NCBI GenBank assembly: GCA_905221605.1
Contig: CAJNDS010002071.1
Location: 266,001-330,000, forward strand
DNA length: 64,000 bases
Reading direction: 5' to 3'
From: Symbiodinium natans
Lineage: Eukaryota > Sar > Dinophyceae > Suessiales > Symbiodiniaceae
Each line of letters begins with the position of its first letter. The first letter of the stretch is position 1. This document shows, piece after piece, positions 11,500 to 21,346 of the stretch. The position numbers and the translations under genes are program-made. Below the pieces are notes generated by a model. It worked only from the letters and a program-made list of their open reading frames with translations. It was not told where the DNA came from and did not search any database.

Positions 11500-13920
11500 A
11501 TGGATCCGGCAGAAGATATGGAGCACGCCCTTCACCGCTGGCTAAGCGGACAAGTCGCCGATCATCAGGTTGTGCAAGTACTAGGACCCCAAATACTACA
11601 AAGATGGCAAGCACTCTTGGTGAGTATCGTGGAGGAGGATGACACCCCCATCATCACGGACACGTCGTCGATGCCAGCCAGACCATGGACGACCAACTTG
11701 CACCCATCCAAATACATGGAGATGCTCAGCACCACTGACGAGGGCACCAGCAACACCGTCAACAGATTTCGACAGCAAACCATGAAGGCCAAGATACTGC
11801 ACCAATCCAGATTACGAGCGGTGCAGACCGACTACCCCGAGATAATCGGCCAAGGACGACTACAAGACATGGAAATCAAACCCGGTCGAGTTCTCGCCTC
11901 CGCGGAAAACCACGGTACCATGCCCCATACCCTTCCCCCTCCAACCTCCTCACAAGACCATGCGAACCAATTCCAGAGATGGTATCCGAATCGACAAACA
12001 CCACCCCAGGACCACGCCACCGGCATGTCCATGGATTATGCGGGCACGGACCAACCTGTCAGAGACCTACAAACCTGGCACACTGGAGCCTTCCCACACA
12101 TTCCCGTACCTCCCGACCGCACAGTACCTCCTCCCGAAGAACGGCATCACAGAGAAGACAGATCCAGGTCGCCACTTCGAAACCCTGGTGTCCACACGAT
12201 GGGCATGCACGTCAGCAGCTTGCAACAACTGCTCGACAGCCTTGAACCAGCTGTGGACGCGCAATCCGTCACACAACATCACGATCAAGGCCGGCTACGC
12301 CCAGTTCTACCAGTGGATCAGATAGAGAAAGTGCAGCCGCAGTGGTGGAGACGACCGATTCGACCGGAACTTGTTCACATGCTATTTCCGGTTGAACCAC
12401 ACCATTGGGAACTCCAAGAGGACGGCACACCCGTCATTCGATTCTTCCCCAACCGCATGACCTTCCTCCCGAAGCAGCTGGTGCACAAGTTCCCCTCACT
12501 CCAACAAGAACTTCAAAACAGCATCCTCATGACCTGGGACCAATACAAGGACGACGCATCCACCCACGTCCAGATGGCACGCTACGCCGACTCCGTCGAC
12601 ATTCCCCAACCCAAGCCCCTACACCTACGACTACGTGCCCTCCTACACGAAATTCTATCAGGAACCGCTGCAGTTCACATCCTACAGTTCACAGCCATAC
12701 AGTTTAGGATGCTCGTACGCAAAGGCACTTGCCCAGATTTGGCCACAATGCCCAACATCTATCAGCTCTGGCACTGGGGCTACATCAAATTCCGAAGTGT
12801 GAACCCGGAACTCTGGATGTTCACACACAACTTCGCAGATCCCAGAACTATGGGCAGGCTGGAGCAGACCTGCACTCACTTCCACAGAGTCTGGTCAGCA
12901 CACGTCCTACCCAGCACGGCAGGATTGGTACCCCTGCTTCCGCCCATACAAGACCTCTGCGTGGTGCTCCATAGTACTACGCCACCCTTCCACCAGCCGA
13001 TGCTTGCGAAGTACAACACCATCTCGGGCATCATGACCATGCAGGCGGTCAGCAACATAGTCTTCCGCAAGGCTCACCATGACCTACAGCTCCACAGAAC
13101 ATGGCCCAGCATCGATTCCCACACAGAATGCCTTCAGGGAACCAACACGTTCCAGATTCCGGACCACTGGTCAACCAACATATGGACCGACACGCTTCAG
13201 AAGCTCACCCACACGACCAGATGGACGCCACCCTCCACTTCCGACATCCGCACCAAACTCACCATCGACCACCTCCACAGCGACACACTGCCCACCATGG
13301 TATGGACACCGAGATTCGCCTTACCCCTCACCTCACAACAGATCCACGCAGTTCAAGTCTCCACCCAAGCAGCACATGTACTACATCGACTTTGGGACCC
13401 ACTCATCTTCACCTTTGCGGACCCTTGCCACACCATCGACGGTTTCGACGCCAAGCGGACAAGCCGGCCTGATTTGATTGGCAAATTTCACCGACTGAGT
13501 CCAGGAGGACAAACGCCAATGTTAGCAATCCCGGCCAGCAGCGTGATGGAGACACAGTTGGACTGGGCCTGGTTCCAAACCACTACGGCATCCAGTTCCT
13601 CGTTCAGATGGCTGTCTCTACCCCTTGCAGTCATCGGACACCCCAGGACGCACTCGGTCTTTTGGACCCACCCGAAGATATCAGGCCAAATCCAACGTCA
13701 CCAAGCTCTACATGTACATCAAACCACGTGGTTGGCGGTATCGGGAACACCTACAGCCTTCCAAGAGGATCCAGACATCAAGCAGAATCAAGCGCAGGCC
13801 ACGCCAACTCAGGAGGAATGGACGGACTTCATCAACCAACGACAAGCTCTACTAGAACTTCAACGACGCACCACCGTTGACCAAGAAGCAGGCCAACATC
13901 AATGGAAGTATGTGAAGTGA
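11500..13920 (+). CDS. element ORF2, unknown 806-residue protein
   Basis: Starts at an ATG (MDPAEDMEHALHRWL) and runs 806 codons to TGA-TGA. The first ~100 residues are acidic and helical in character. Residues ~100-260 are Pro/His-rich. The remainder is globular with many Trp and His residues and an even hydrophobic distribution (for example LHEILSGTAAVHILQF and NIYQLWHWGYIKF). No zinc-finger, nuclease, helicase or polymerase motif is visible and I do not recognise the family. Its Trp/His-rich style resembles ORF8-ORF10, so a distant relationship is possible. The +1 frame stays open for 39 codons after the stop. Confidence 0.75.
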   Translation: MDPAEDMEHALHRWLSGQVADHQVVQVLGPQILQRWQALLVSIVEEDDTPIITDTSSMPARPWTTNLHPSKYMEMLSTTDEGTSNTVNRFRQQTMKAKILHQSRLRAVQTDYPEIIGQGRLQDMEIKPGRVLASAENHGTMPHTLPPPTSSQDHANQFQRWYPNRQTPPQDHATGMSMDYAGTDQPVRDLQTWHTGAFPHIPVPPDRTVPPPEERHHREDRSRSPLRNPGVHTMGMHVSSLQQLLDSLEPAVDAQSVTQHHDQGRLRPVLPVDQIEKVQPQWWRRPIRPELVHMLFPVEPHHWELQEDGTPVIRFFPNRMTFLPKQLVHKFPSLQQELQNSILMTWDQYKDDASTHVQMARYADSVDIPQPKPLHLRLRALLHEILSGTAAVHILQFTAIQFRMLVRKGTCPDLATMPNIYQLWHWGYIKFRSVNPELWMFTHNFADPRTMGRLEQTCTHFHRVWSAHVLPSTAGLVPLLPPIQDLCVVLHSTTPPFHQPMLAKYNTISGIMTMQAVSNIVFRKAHHDLQLHRTWPSIDSHTECLQGTNTFQIPDHWSTNIWTDTLQKLTHTTRWTPPSTSDIRTKLTIDHLHSDTLPTMVWTPRFALPLTSQQIHAVQVSTQAAHVLHRLWDPLIFTFADPCHTIDGFDAKRTSRPDLIGKFHRLSPGGQTPMLAIPASSVMETQLDWAWFQTTTASSSSFRWLSLPLAVIGHPRTHSVFWTHPKISGQIQRHQALHVHQTTWLAVSGTPTAFQEDPDIKQNQAQATPTQEEWTDFINQRQALLELQRRTTVDQEAGQHQWKYVK

Positions 13921-14140
13921 TGAAGTCCCAGCAATGACAGTTTCACGATGGAACGAACTCAGCCACATGCACCCGTTGAGAGAAGTTGCAGCCATATGCA
14001 CCTCACATCCTGCATGCAATTTTCGGAACACGCTGTTTCTGCAAGTGTAGTGTTTCTTGCGCCTGACACAGCCGTTGCGTGCCTCACGTAGGCTTCTTCA
14101 CTAACAGCTGAACATATCAGCATCCCCAGACCCCCGCGCC

Positions 14141-15853
14141 ATGGCAGACAGACGTGATCGCCACGATCAACGACATGCTCAATGGCATGCAGACTCACAC
14201 AGACGAGGCAACCGTTCCAGACGATCCAGATCACCCAGAAGATTCAGCACGCCAAGACCATCTAGGAGGCATCGCACTAGGTCGGCATCACCGAGATCCA
14301 CGCGCACATTCCACTCCAACCCACGTCCTAGCTCGGGACCAACTTTGACCCCCAGATCCACATTCACAACGTCCCACACGCCTCTTCATCACGGACAAGA
14401 TTCGGCGTACAACCCACGACGAGATCGCCACCGTCACGATCAGCGACTCCCGATATACGGGAACTCTCCCATCCAATCTACTCAATCTTCGGCCCCTACC
14501 CCAGCCCGCCCTAACCCCAAAGAACGCGCCAAGGAAGTGCTCCAGGACATCTTCCACCAGCCCAACAATGACCTCCCAGACCATTGGGATTCCACCGAGC
14601 TGCTCTACGACAAAAACCAGTATGGAGGAGTCCAGATGCCCAGAATCGTACCTGCCACGTCATCGGCCAAGAAAAATGGCACGGCAGGTATGGATCCTTT
14701 CGACATAAAACTTTGGCAAGTGGCCTTCGAGGGCAAGCACAATTATATGTTGCGACAACTCGCCAACGGAAGATGGACTCAGTTCCAAGGCCACAAGTCA
14801 CTACCCGATGCCGTGTTTCACATGAAACTCTCCACCTTCATCCGCAACCGCAACATTCGCATCGAGACCATCGCAGTCAACTATTGGAAGTGGAAGAACG
14901 GTACTGAAATGCTGCCCTCTGAAGCCCAACGGAAGGAAGCCATGGAGATGCTCGTCGCCAACATTGGAGACCTCCTCATGCGCTACAACAATCCCCCCGC
15001 TGTACAACCCCAAGTACGTGCCCAACTAGCACAGAAAGAAGCGGAGATAGCAGGATTGCGCGCACAGCTGGCAAGTCAGAGCCGCAAGACACCCTTCCCG
15101 CAGGGCATCATCCCACCTACCCAAACCCAGATGCCCAACTTCTTCGAAACAGGCACCAGCAAGACTTCACCATCATCCGGTAAACAACCACATCCACACC
15201 GAGATCCGTGCGCTCAGGACAACACCCACGACCTTGTGCAGGTTATCGACGCCGACGACGCCCAAGTATCGCAACCGATAGCATCCGAAGCGGCCGAACA
15301 AGCACCTCAACCCCCTCCCCCACTTCACCCCCACCCGCCTACCGTGGAAGACGAGCTGGACCCCAACCTCATTGGAGGCATCACCACACCCTCCTACCAG
15401 CCCAGCCCAAGATCTCCGGTTACAGGTGAACCAGCATCCAGCCGCCCGTTCGAATCACCAGGCGGCAGACAAAACAAAGTCCTCCTCGACATCGTCAACG
15501 CATTCGACGACGAAGAACTCATCCAGTATCTTAGCGGCATAGCTCCGAAGCGAGAACCAGGTGACAAGGCCAAAATGGACAAGATCCGACAAGTACATGA
15601 ACTCACCAGCTCGCTATCAAGATACGCGGCCCCGTCAGCAACAACCTGGATCTCCACCCTCAAGATGTCTGGGCCTAAACTACAGGCCCAGAAAGAAATT
15701 GCCAAGAGACTCACGGTGTATGCGGAGGCGCATCCAAAAGATCAGGCATACCAGGACATGGTGAAGGCCTGGTCACTTCCCAAGCTCACCAACACAGCAG
15801 GGACGGCAGCAGTCGCTATCGTGGTAGCAGGCCTCGCTTCATACCTACATTGA
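14141..15853 (+). CDS. element ORF3, RS-rich putative nucleocapsid-type protein with C-terminal hydrophobic tail
   Basis: 570 codons. Residues 1-115 are a dense RS/RR domain (MADRRDRHDQRHAQ, then RSRRSRSPRR and similar). A globular segment follows at ~140-290, then a short coiled coil near 295-320 (RAQLAQKEAEIAGLRAQLAS), a Pro-rich linker to ~440, a helical segment, and a final hydrophobic stretch (AAVAIVVAGLASYLH) that could anchor the protein in a membrane. It sits only 60 bp before the endonuclease-RT gene. Position, basic tail and coiled coil fit a gag/ORF1p-like RNA-binding role, but this is inference. The hydrophobic end is unusual for a nucleocapsid. Confidence 0.75.
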   Translation: MADRRDRHDQRHAQWHADSHRRGNRSRRSRSPRRFSTPRPSRRHRTRSASPRSTRTFHSNPRPSSGPTLTPRSTFTTSHTPLHHGQDSAYNPRRDRHRHDQRLPIYGNSPIQSTQSSAPTPARPNPKERAKEVLQDIFHQPNNDLPDHWDSTELLYDKNQYGGVQMPRIVPATSSAKKNGTAGMDPFDIKLWQVAFEGKHNYMLRQLANGRWTQFQGHKSLPDAVFHMKLSTFIRNRNIRIETIAVNYWKWKNGTEMLPSEAQRKEAMEMLVANIGDLLMRYNNPPAVQPQVRAQLAQKEAEIAGLRAQLASQSRKTPFPQGIIPPTQTQMPNFFETGTSKTSPSSGKQPHPHRDPCAQDNTHDLVQVIDADDAQVSQPIASEAAEQAPQPPPPLHPHPPTVEDELDPNLIGGITTPSYQPSPRSPVTGEPASSRPFESPGGRQNKVLLDIVNAFDDEELIQYLSGIAPKREPGDKAKMDKIRQVHELTSSLSRYAAPSATTWISTLKMSGPKLQAQKEIAKRLTVYAEAHPKDQAYQDMVKAWSLPKLTNTAGTAAVAIVVAGLASYLH

Positions 15854-15913
15854 CTAGGTACCCTACTCACAACGCAGCAACCCTCCAGACGACTCAACCG
15901 CATACACTCTTCC

Positions 15914-18565
15914 ATGGTGAAGTGCATGGACATCGCGAAGAGCGTGGTCCAATACACATTTCACCGCATACCTTTCTTACACAGATACTCCACTTGGCTC
16001 TACGGCAAGTTTTGGCTCACCGCTCTTTGCCATTTTCCTCGACGCCAAGTAGATCGACGCAGGCTGGTACGCCTCAAGCAGTTTCACCGTATCACCCCGG
16101 AGCTCTACACATTCGAATTTTTCAATCAGCCGAACGCAGTGTACTGGAGAGTCGACCACGGACGCATGTTTGAGCACCTCTATATTGGCAGCACCTCCAC
16201 GAAAGTCACAGTCAGAGAAGACAACCGACGCAGAAAACACAACGCACTCGCCGCTCAAAAACTGGTCAACGCAGAACCAGCCATACACTACTGGCACACC
16301 ACCAACACATATTGGGAGTTCGTTCCGATCAAAGTCCGCAGCGTTGACGATGTGGCAGAGTTGCACATGATTGAGCAGGCAGACATCGCGGACCTCCAAC
16401 CCTCCCTCAACGCCCCCTTCATCTACAAACACTTCAAAGAAGACACAGGCCACACCTTCCAACCCAAGACCATTTGTGACGTCAACGTGCTGGCAACCAA
16501 ACTACGTGCCCGACTACATCGACACCTAGGCAGGAAAACCAGACCTTGGCGAGCCGTCAAGGTACAGATAGACACCAAAACGCGCATGTGGGGCCTCCTC
16601 ACCGCCCTGTGCTCCACCACGGCTCTGCGATGGAAAACCACCAGAACGTTGATGAGCAGCAACTTCCCGGCCGAGAACATATACACACTACTACGAATGA
16701 CCAACATCCTTGAATCCCCATACAAGGAGTTCTGCAAGGCAGCATTGGTCAAGGCACTGGACAAGAGACATATGGAGACCCCTAACATAAGACCCCTCGT
16801 CACCAGTTTGCTGCCACCTATGGAAGAATGCCAACGCCATCTCCGAGAAGTTCTACGCGCCATCATCGCGAGCCACTACCACGAACTATGTCCACTACAT
16901 GTTCCGAAGACCACGGTGGTAGCCAAACCAGGATCCAGCATCGAGGCCCAGTGCCACAACTGGCAGCGAATGTGTTTTGGACCAAAACTTACGAGAAGAT
17001 GCACTTGCCCCAACCCTACACAGGAACTCAGTGAACATCAAGTCATCGACCTTCAGACCGCACACGCATCACCAGAAGACCCTCTACACCACATCGTCAC
17101 TTACTCATCCAAGACGGGTACCTTCCCGGAACCAGATACTTGGATTTCGCAGACGACGGAAGATGTTCGAAAATGGTGCAGACGCAATGGACTCTCCATC
17201 CCATCCAGGGAGGCCGTGCAGCTCGCCCTTGCCCCGGCGGCACAGCTCAGCCACAACGTGAAGGAGCAACACGTGAACCACCACATGGTCAAAAGCCTCA
17301 AAACCCAGTACAGCGACTACATCATCGCGTGCGAGGACCACCATCCCCACAAGATGCTAGCGTACTGCCCCCTCCACTTCCAACAGCTCATGGACAAGAT
17401 GTACGGCGACCCTGAAGTCTTCACCAAGATCAACATCACCCCGACCACAGCGGCGCACAACGCGTGGCACCAACTTCCCCAAAACATCAAGACAAGATAC
17501 GCCTGGGGCATCAACCCAAACCGCAAGGACAAAGTCCCGGTGTCCTACATCTTCCCCAAGCGCAAGAAGGGCTTCATCAAGTCCCGGCCCATTGTCTCGT
17601 TCGCCCAGCACTTCGCCAAGAAGCTCTTCTCCACGGTCGCCAAGATCATCACCAACATCATGTACATCTCTTTCCCCCAAGCGCTGCAACAGGACAACTC
17701 CTACAAGATCTTCAAGGAACTTCACACCTTCATGAACTCCAACAACGCGGACATGCACATGCAGATCGCGGACCTAGCGGGCTTCTTCACCAGTGTCCCA
17801 CAGGAACGTATCCTCCAAGCCCTCATGATCACCATGGACAAGTACTTCGCCAACTCCCAGCACGGCTTTGACACATGGCAGGACGTCTCCATCACCTACG
17901 ACCCCAAAAAGACGCTTAGGACGGCCAGAACGTTCAATGGGAAGTACAAGCAGATCAACCATGGTCGACGCACCATCTACATGCACGACATCTGGGAGAT
18001 CACTCAGTACGTCCTGAAGTGCAGCTACTTCACCTCCCAGCAACAAGTATACAAGCAGACCAGAGGTAGCCCAATGGGACACCCAATGTCACCGGTGTTG
18101 TGCCACATGGTCTGTTGTGTCGAAGAACATCAATGGCATGAGACATATCGCATAGCCTTGGCATCGTGCGCAATTCTCGACCGCTTCACCAAGAGATATG
18201 TTGACGACCGCATTTGCATCCTGCCACAAAGTTGGGCTTACACGAGCCCTTGGAGCGAGTTTCTCCAAACAGAGTTCTACGGCCCGCCCATATTGTTGGA
18301 AGAACAAGAAGAAGCCAACTACCTCGGATGCAACATCGACCTACACCGCAAAGAAGTTCGCCTCATTCTCCCCTCACAGACACACCAGCTTCTTTCGCCA
18401 CGGGGATCCACACCTATGGTCCACCGTGCCAGTGCATACCGAACGAGACGCCACATGATCTCAAAGATAGCGTATCCCGAGCCGGTTCGTCTACAACAAC
18501 TCCGAGAACTTCGCGCCCTCTACCAAGCCCACGACCCAGACATGCTGACGTTTGTGCATAGATGA
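15914..18565 (+). CDS. GIY-YIG endonuclease - reverse transcriptase (Chlamys/Naiad-type PLE protein)
   Basis: 883 codons. The N-terminal GIY-YIG nuclease shows LYIGST at 89-94, the conserved Arg region VREDNRRRKHN at 100-110 and the catalytic-type Glu154 followed by LQPSLN. A C-x-C motif (RRCTC, Cys363/Cys365) lies in the linker. The RT follows: a DKG-like segment around 473-480, finger/palm residues KSRPI at 556-560, motif A DLAGFFTSVP (Asp620), motif B GSPMGHPMSP at 718-727, motif C YVDD at 762-765 and motif D-like NYLGC near 802. The ~58 residues between KSRPI and motif A leave room for an insertion-in-fingers. N-terminal nuclease plus CxC is the published signature of the permuted PLE clade. 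No CCHH finger is seen, as in Chlamys. All catalytic residues are present, so it should be active. It would nick target DNA and prime cDNA synthesis. Confidence 0.92.
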   Translation: MVKCMDIAKSVVQYTFHRIPFLHRYSTWLYGKFWLTALCHFPRRQVDRRRLVRLKQFHRITPELYTFEFFNQPNAVYWRVDHGRMFEHLYIGSTSTKVTVREDNRRRKHNALAAQKLVNAEPAIHYWHTTNTYWEFVPIKVRSVDDVAELHMIEQADIADLQPSLNAPFIYKHFKEDTGHTFQPKTICDVNVLATKLRARLHRHLGRKTRPWRAVKVQIDTKTRMWGLLTALCSTTALRWKTTRTLMSSNFPAENIYTLLRMTNILESPYKEFCKAALVKALDKRHMETPNIRPLVTSLLPPMEECQRHLREVLRAIIASHYHELCPLHVPKTTVVAKPGSSIEAQCHNWQRMCFGPKLTRRCTCPNPTQELSEHQVIDLQTAHASPEDPLHHIVTYSSKTGTFPEPDTWISQTTEDVRKWCRRNGLSIPSREAVQLALAPAAQLSHNVKEQHVNHHMVKSLKTQYSDYIIACEDHHPHKMLAYCPLHFQQLMDKMYGDPEVFTKINITPTTAAHNAWHQLPQNIKTRYAWGINPNRKDKVPVSYIFPKRKKGFIKSRPIVSFAQHFAKKLFSTVAKIITNIMYISFPQALQQDNSYKIFKELHTFMNSNNADMHMQIADLAGFFTSVPQERILQALMITMDKYFANSQHGFDTWQDVSITYDPKKTLRTARTFNGKYKQINHGRRTIYMHDIWEITQYVLKCSYFTSQQQVYKQTRGSPMGHPMSPVLCHMVCCVEEHQWHETYRIALASCAILDRFTKRYVDDRICILPQSWAYTSPWSEFLQTEFYGPPILLEEQEEANYLGCNIDLHRKEVRLILPSQTHQLLSPRGSTPMVHRASAYRTRRHMISKIAYPEPVRLQQLRELRALYQAHDPDMLTFVHR

Positions 18566-18854
18566 CTCGAAGTACCACAGCAAAATCAATATCAAAGACC
18601 GCCAGCAAGTGCCCATGATGCGCAGTGACGGATTGCAGTCGTTGAGGTCCCCAAACCTTTCCTCCCCAAGCCCCGTGTCCCGCAGTGAAGTGTGATTTTG
18701 ATCATGCACATCATGCAATCATGTGAAGTCCGCCCCTACCCTTTCCCGCACCCACCCAGAGCGCTTCTCTTCAGTGGCTGACGCAGTGACAGACGTAGCA
18801 TAGAAGAAGTTGCCCGGCTGATAGACCAGCAAGTCGATCATCCAATTCTTCACC
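18566..18854. other. RT-ORF5 spacer with pyrimidine tract
   Basis: The +1 frame stays open for 41 codons beyond the RT stop (to 18687), with coding-like composition. After that comes a pyrimidine-rich tract at 18726-18755 followed by AG dinucleotides, of the kind that precedes several genes in the element. Confidence 0.4.
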
Positions 18855-19640
18855 ATGCCGACCAACAAGATGCACGAGGAGCAGACCATTCCGGATCCTC
18901 AGCCAGCAAGCCAGCAACATCCCAACAACCAGCCGGAGAGAATGCAGACAGCCTCCGAGATCCCAGATGAGATCGCCAACCCCAACGATCCGATCCACCA
19001 GACCACGGACGACGCGGTGAAGCTCCTCATAGACACAGTATCCTCGCAAGCAGAGAAGATCCGGACCCTCGACCAGACTGTCTCCCAGCTGGAACAAGAG
19101 CTCGCTTTCGTCTACGAGCGCACCTGCAGCCAATCAGTATTACAAGAACTCCTGGACGTCAAACGAGCGGCGTACAGGGCGGACTCATCAAGAGCCTCCA
19201 CCTCCAACGACATCAGCCGACACAAAGGTTCCATCCGCGATCTTCACCTACAGCTCAACGATATCAAACGTGATCAAACCCTCCAAGCCCGACGACTACA
19301 GGAACTAGGAGGACGACTAGATGCTCTTGGACATCAAACTCGCCAACAACTACAAGAACTACGAGACAGACTCCGCCTCCATACCACCATCCCGCAGGAC
19401 CCTCATCCAACATCCCACACCACCATCTACGCAAGCTTGGACGAGACAAGAACTCGCTTGGACACCATCGACCAGCTCCTTTCTCGACACGACCAAAGCA
19501 TCAAGTACCTGTGCAGGTGCCTTCGATCCCCAACCGGCTCAGCGACATCCTCCAGACAGGCACCCATTGGACAGTACAGATCAAACTCCAGGGCCCCGCT
19601 CGAAAGAGATGATCCTCTACAGCATCTTCAAGATCCATGA
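18855..19640 (+). CDS. element ORF5, coiled-coil protein
   Basis: 261 codons from ATG. Residues ~55-200 are almost entirely heptad-like and charged (EKIRTLDQTVSQLEQELAF; then LQARRLQELGGRLDALGHQ and repeats of this style), so the protein is a predicted elongated oligomer. The first 50 residues are Gln/Asn/Pro-rich. The TGA stop is followed by C, and the +1 frame stays open for 38 codons (to 19755) with coding-like content. An in-frame readthrough of 25 codons would also be possible. A trimeric coiled coil is a common solution in ORF1p proteins of other retroelements, but homology is not claimed. Confidence 0.7.
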   Translation: MPTNKMHEEQTIPDPQPASQQHPNNQPERMQTASEIPDEIANPNDPIHQTTDDAVKLLIDTVSSQAEKIRTLDQTVSQLEQELAFVYERTCSQSVLQELLDVKRAAYRADSSRASTSNDISRHKGSIRDLHLQLNDIKRDQTLQARRLQELGGRLDALGHQTRQQLQELRDRLRLHTTIPQDPHPTSHTTIYASLDETRTRLDTIDQLLSRHDQSIKYLCRCLRSPTGSATSSRQAPIGQYRSNSRAPLERDDPLQHLQDP

Positions 19641-20036
19641 CCTCAAGAATCGGAACCCGGAACCGGCGCAGTTCATCTGTCCACTCAACGACGTCGTGCA
19701 GAACGCAAAGTTGGATGATAACTGGCCTCAACAGCACCGCCACAGCATCCAGTAACATTGTTACGCTTTGGTCAATTTTGTTTTCACCAAAAACGATTCC
19801 CGTTCTATCTCACCTACATCCGACGCTTGGCTTGGAGTGAGCAAAAGAACCGAGACCAAGCGCGAGTCCCGCACCTTCATGTTTCATGATAAACTTCATC
19901 TTACCCCCATCCCTTTGTGACGGAACCCCTTGACGTTGATTGCATACGGAAACTCACGTACTGTGCAGCTGACTATCATGAAACATGACAGATTGTTTGG
20001 ATCGAGTAACGTTTCCATCGCTCATCCACCTCAGTC
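19641..20036. other. ORF5-ORF6 spacer with a 13-bp inverted repeat
   Basis: 396 bp. A perfect 13-bp inverted repeat ATGTTTCATGATA / TATCATGAAACAT lies at 19879-19891 and 19974-19986, with an 82-nt loop containing a pyrimidine tract (19900-19917). It could form an RNA stem upstream of ORF6. Confidence 0.55.
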
Positions 20037-21002
20037 ATGGTGAAGCACGACCACCACGGAGATGAACGTCCCCGGCGAAACAGATCGCGGTCCTGCAGAC
20101 GAAGTCCCCGCACTACCAGAGCAACAAGGCCGGCCATGGACTCAAGAGACCCACCTCGACGACATCGAACGGAGAATCCGCCTCAACCAGAGCCTCTCAG
20201 CCAGCAAAAACTGGCGCTACAAAGTGCAGTTTCCACGGCAAAGACCCAGGTCATCCAACTTATGGAGGACATCAGCGTCGGGGACCTCTCCAACCTCCTC
20301 TTTGACAATTCCATCACTATGAACGCGATACAGAAGATCTTCGACATCAACTCTACCGCACTCAAACTACGTGAACACGTGCACCAAGCTGACCTGTTCA
20401 GAACCCTCCTCAAGAGCTTTCAGGACGCCAAGGGTGACACCGTGATACGCAGTTCCGAAGCGCTGAACTGGTTCACACCCATTTCGCTGGCAGTTCCAAC
20501 AAAGCGCCCGGGTTGCACCGTCTACGAGTTCATCGACATGATGGACAGACAGCAGATCACTGAAAACGGCATGTACAAGATCCTGGAAGACGACACCGTG
20601 GACAGCATCAAGAACTACCGCCGCACCTTTGAGGACCTCCAGCAAGCAGAAAACCAACTAGTCGTCACCAAGACCATCGCAGTCAAAGCTAAACCCAAGT
20701 CTCCAAGAACATCGCGCGCCTCGTCATCGACGGCACCGGGACCGGCACGACATGATTCTCAGTCGACCAGACATCCGGCATCATCGCACCGAGGAGACAA
20801 TGACCCCAGACCCGCACCACCAGCACCCACGGACCCCACTCCCAGACCCAGCCCCAAACCCATGCCCCGTGTCCAGAGTCATCCCACCTGGCAGCACTAC
20901 GGATGCCGACTGTACTGCGCGTGCGGGGGATGGTGTGCCAAAGAAGGCACGCACACAGTCCACCTATGCCGGAGATGCATGAATCGAGCCATCGGAAGTT
21001 GA
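20037..21002 (+). CDS. element ORF6, basic protein with C-terminal Cys/His cluster
   Basis: 321 codons. Residues 1-50 are Arg/Ser/Pro-rich. A helical globular core follows at ~55-210 (for example TAKTQVIQLMEDISVGDLSN), then a Pro/Ser-rich linker, and the last ~35 residues carry a compact cluster CRLYCACGGWC...HTVHLCRRC with seven Cys and two nearby His. That is enough ligands for one or two zinc ions, and resembles the general plan of a nucleic-acid-binding or RING-like finger without matching a named family. An RS/basic tail plus knuckle is compatible with RNA packaging. The stop is TGA followed by C. Confidence 0.7.
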   Translation: MVKHDHHGDERPRRNRSRSCRRSPRTTRATRPAMDSRDPPRRHRTENPPQPEPLSQQKLALQSAVSTAKTQVIQLMEDISVGDLSNLLFDNSITMNAIQKIFDINSTALKLREHVHQADLFRTLLKSFQDAKGDTVIRSSEALNWFTPISLAVPTKRPGCTVYEFIDMMDRQQITENGMYKILEDDTVDSIKNYRRTFEDLQQAENQLVVTKTIAVKAKPKSPRTSRASSSTAPGPARHDSQSTRHPASSHRGDNDPRPAPPAPTDPTPRPSPKPMPRVQSHPTWQHYGCRLYCACGGWCAKEGTHTVHLCRRCMNRAIGS

Positions 21003-21346
21003 CGATGATGATAGTGAGATCAGCGGAGTTCTCTGACGTAGGGTGGTATATGCAATTCCTTAAGACGAAGTGTGTCTTGAGATGGCGCTGCCGGACGGAG
21101 ATTCGGCAAGCGCAACATGTCTGCCGGCATCATAAGCACAAAACCTGCTCCGCGGAGAGGTCTGAAGTGCATGCACCATGTCAATCCGCACACTGAGTTT
21201 TTGACTCGATTGAAAGTTGACAGGACCTGTAGGGACAGTAGGCACTAGCATGAGTGAGATTGCGTGACACTGCGGAAGCCAAACCATTTTCAGATCAACC
21301 ACACTCGCACCATCACCCATTCACCTTTCCCCGATCGCCCCACCTC
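21003..21346. other. ORF6-ORF7 spacer
   Basis: 344 bp. It holds only short frames and ends in a C-rich tract (21318-21345) just before the ORF7 ATG. Confidence 0.5.

Noticed and set aside
21254-21346. Longer N-terminus for ORF7
   Set aside because: Would need a GTG start; the extension is low complexity and the ATG at 21347 follows a C-rich tract like those before other ORFs.
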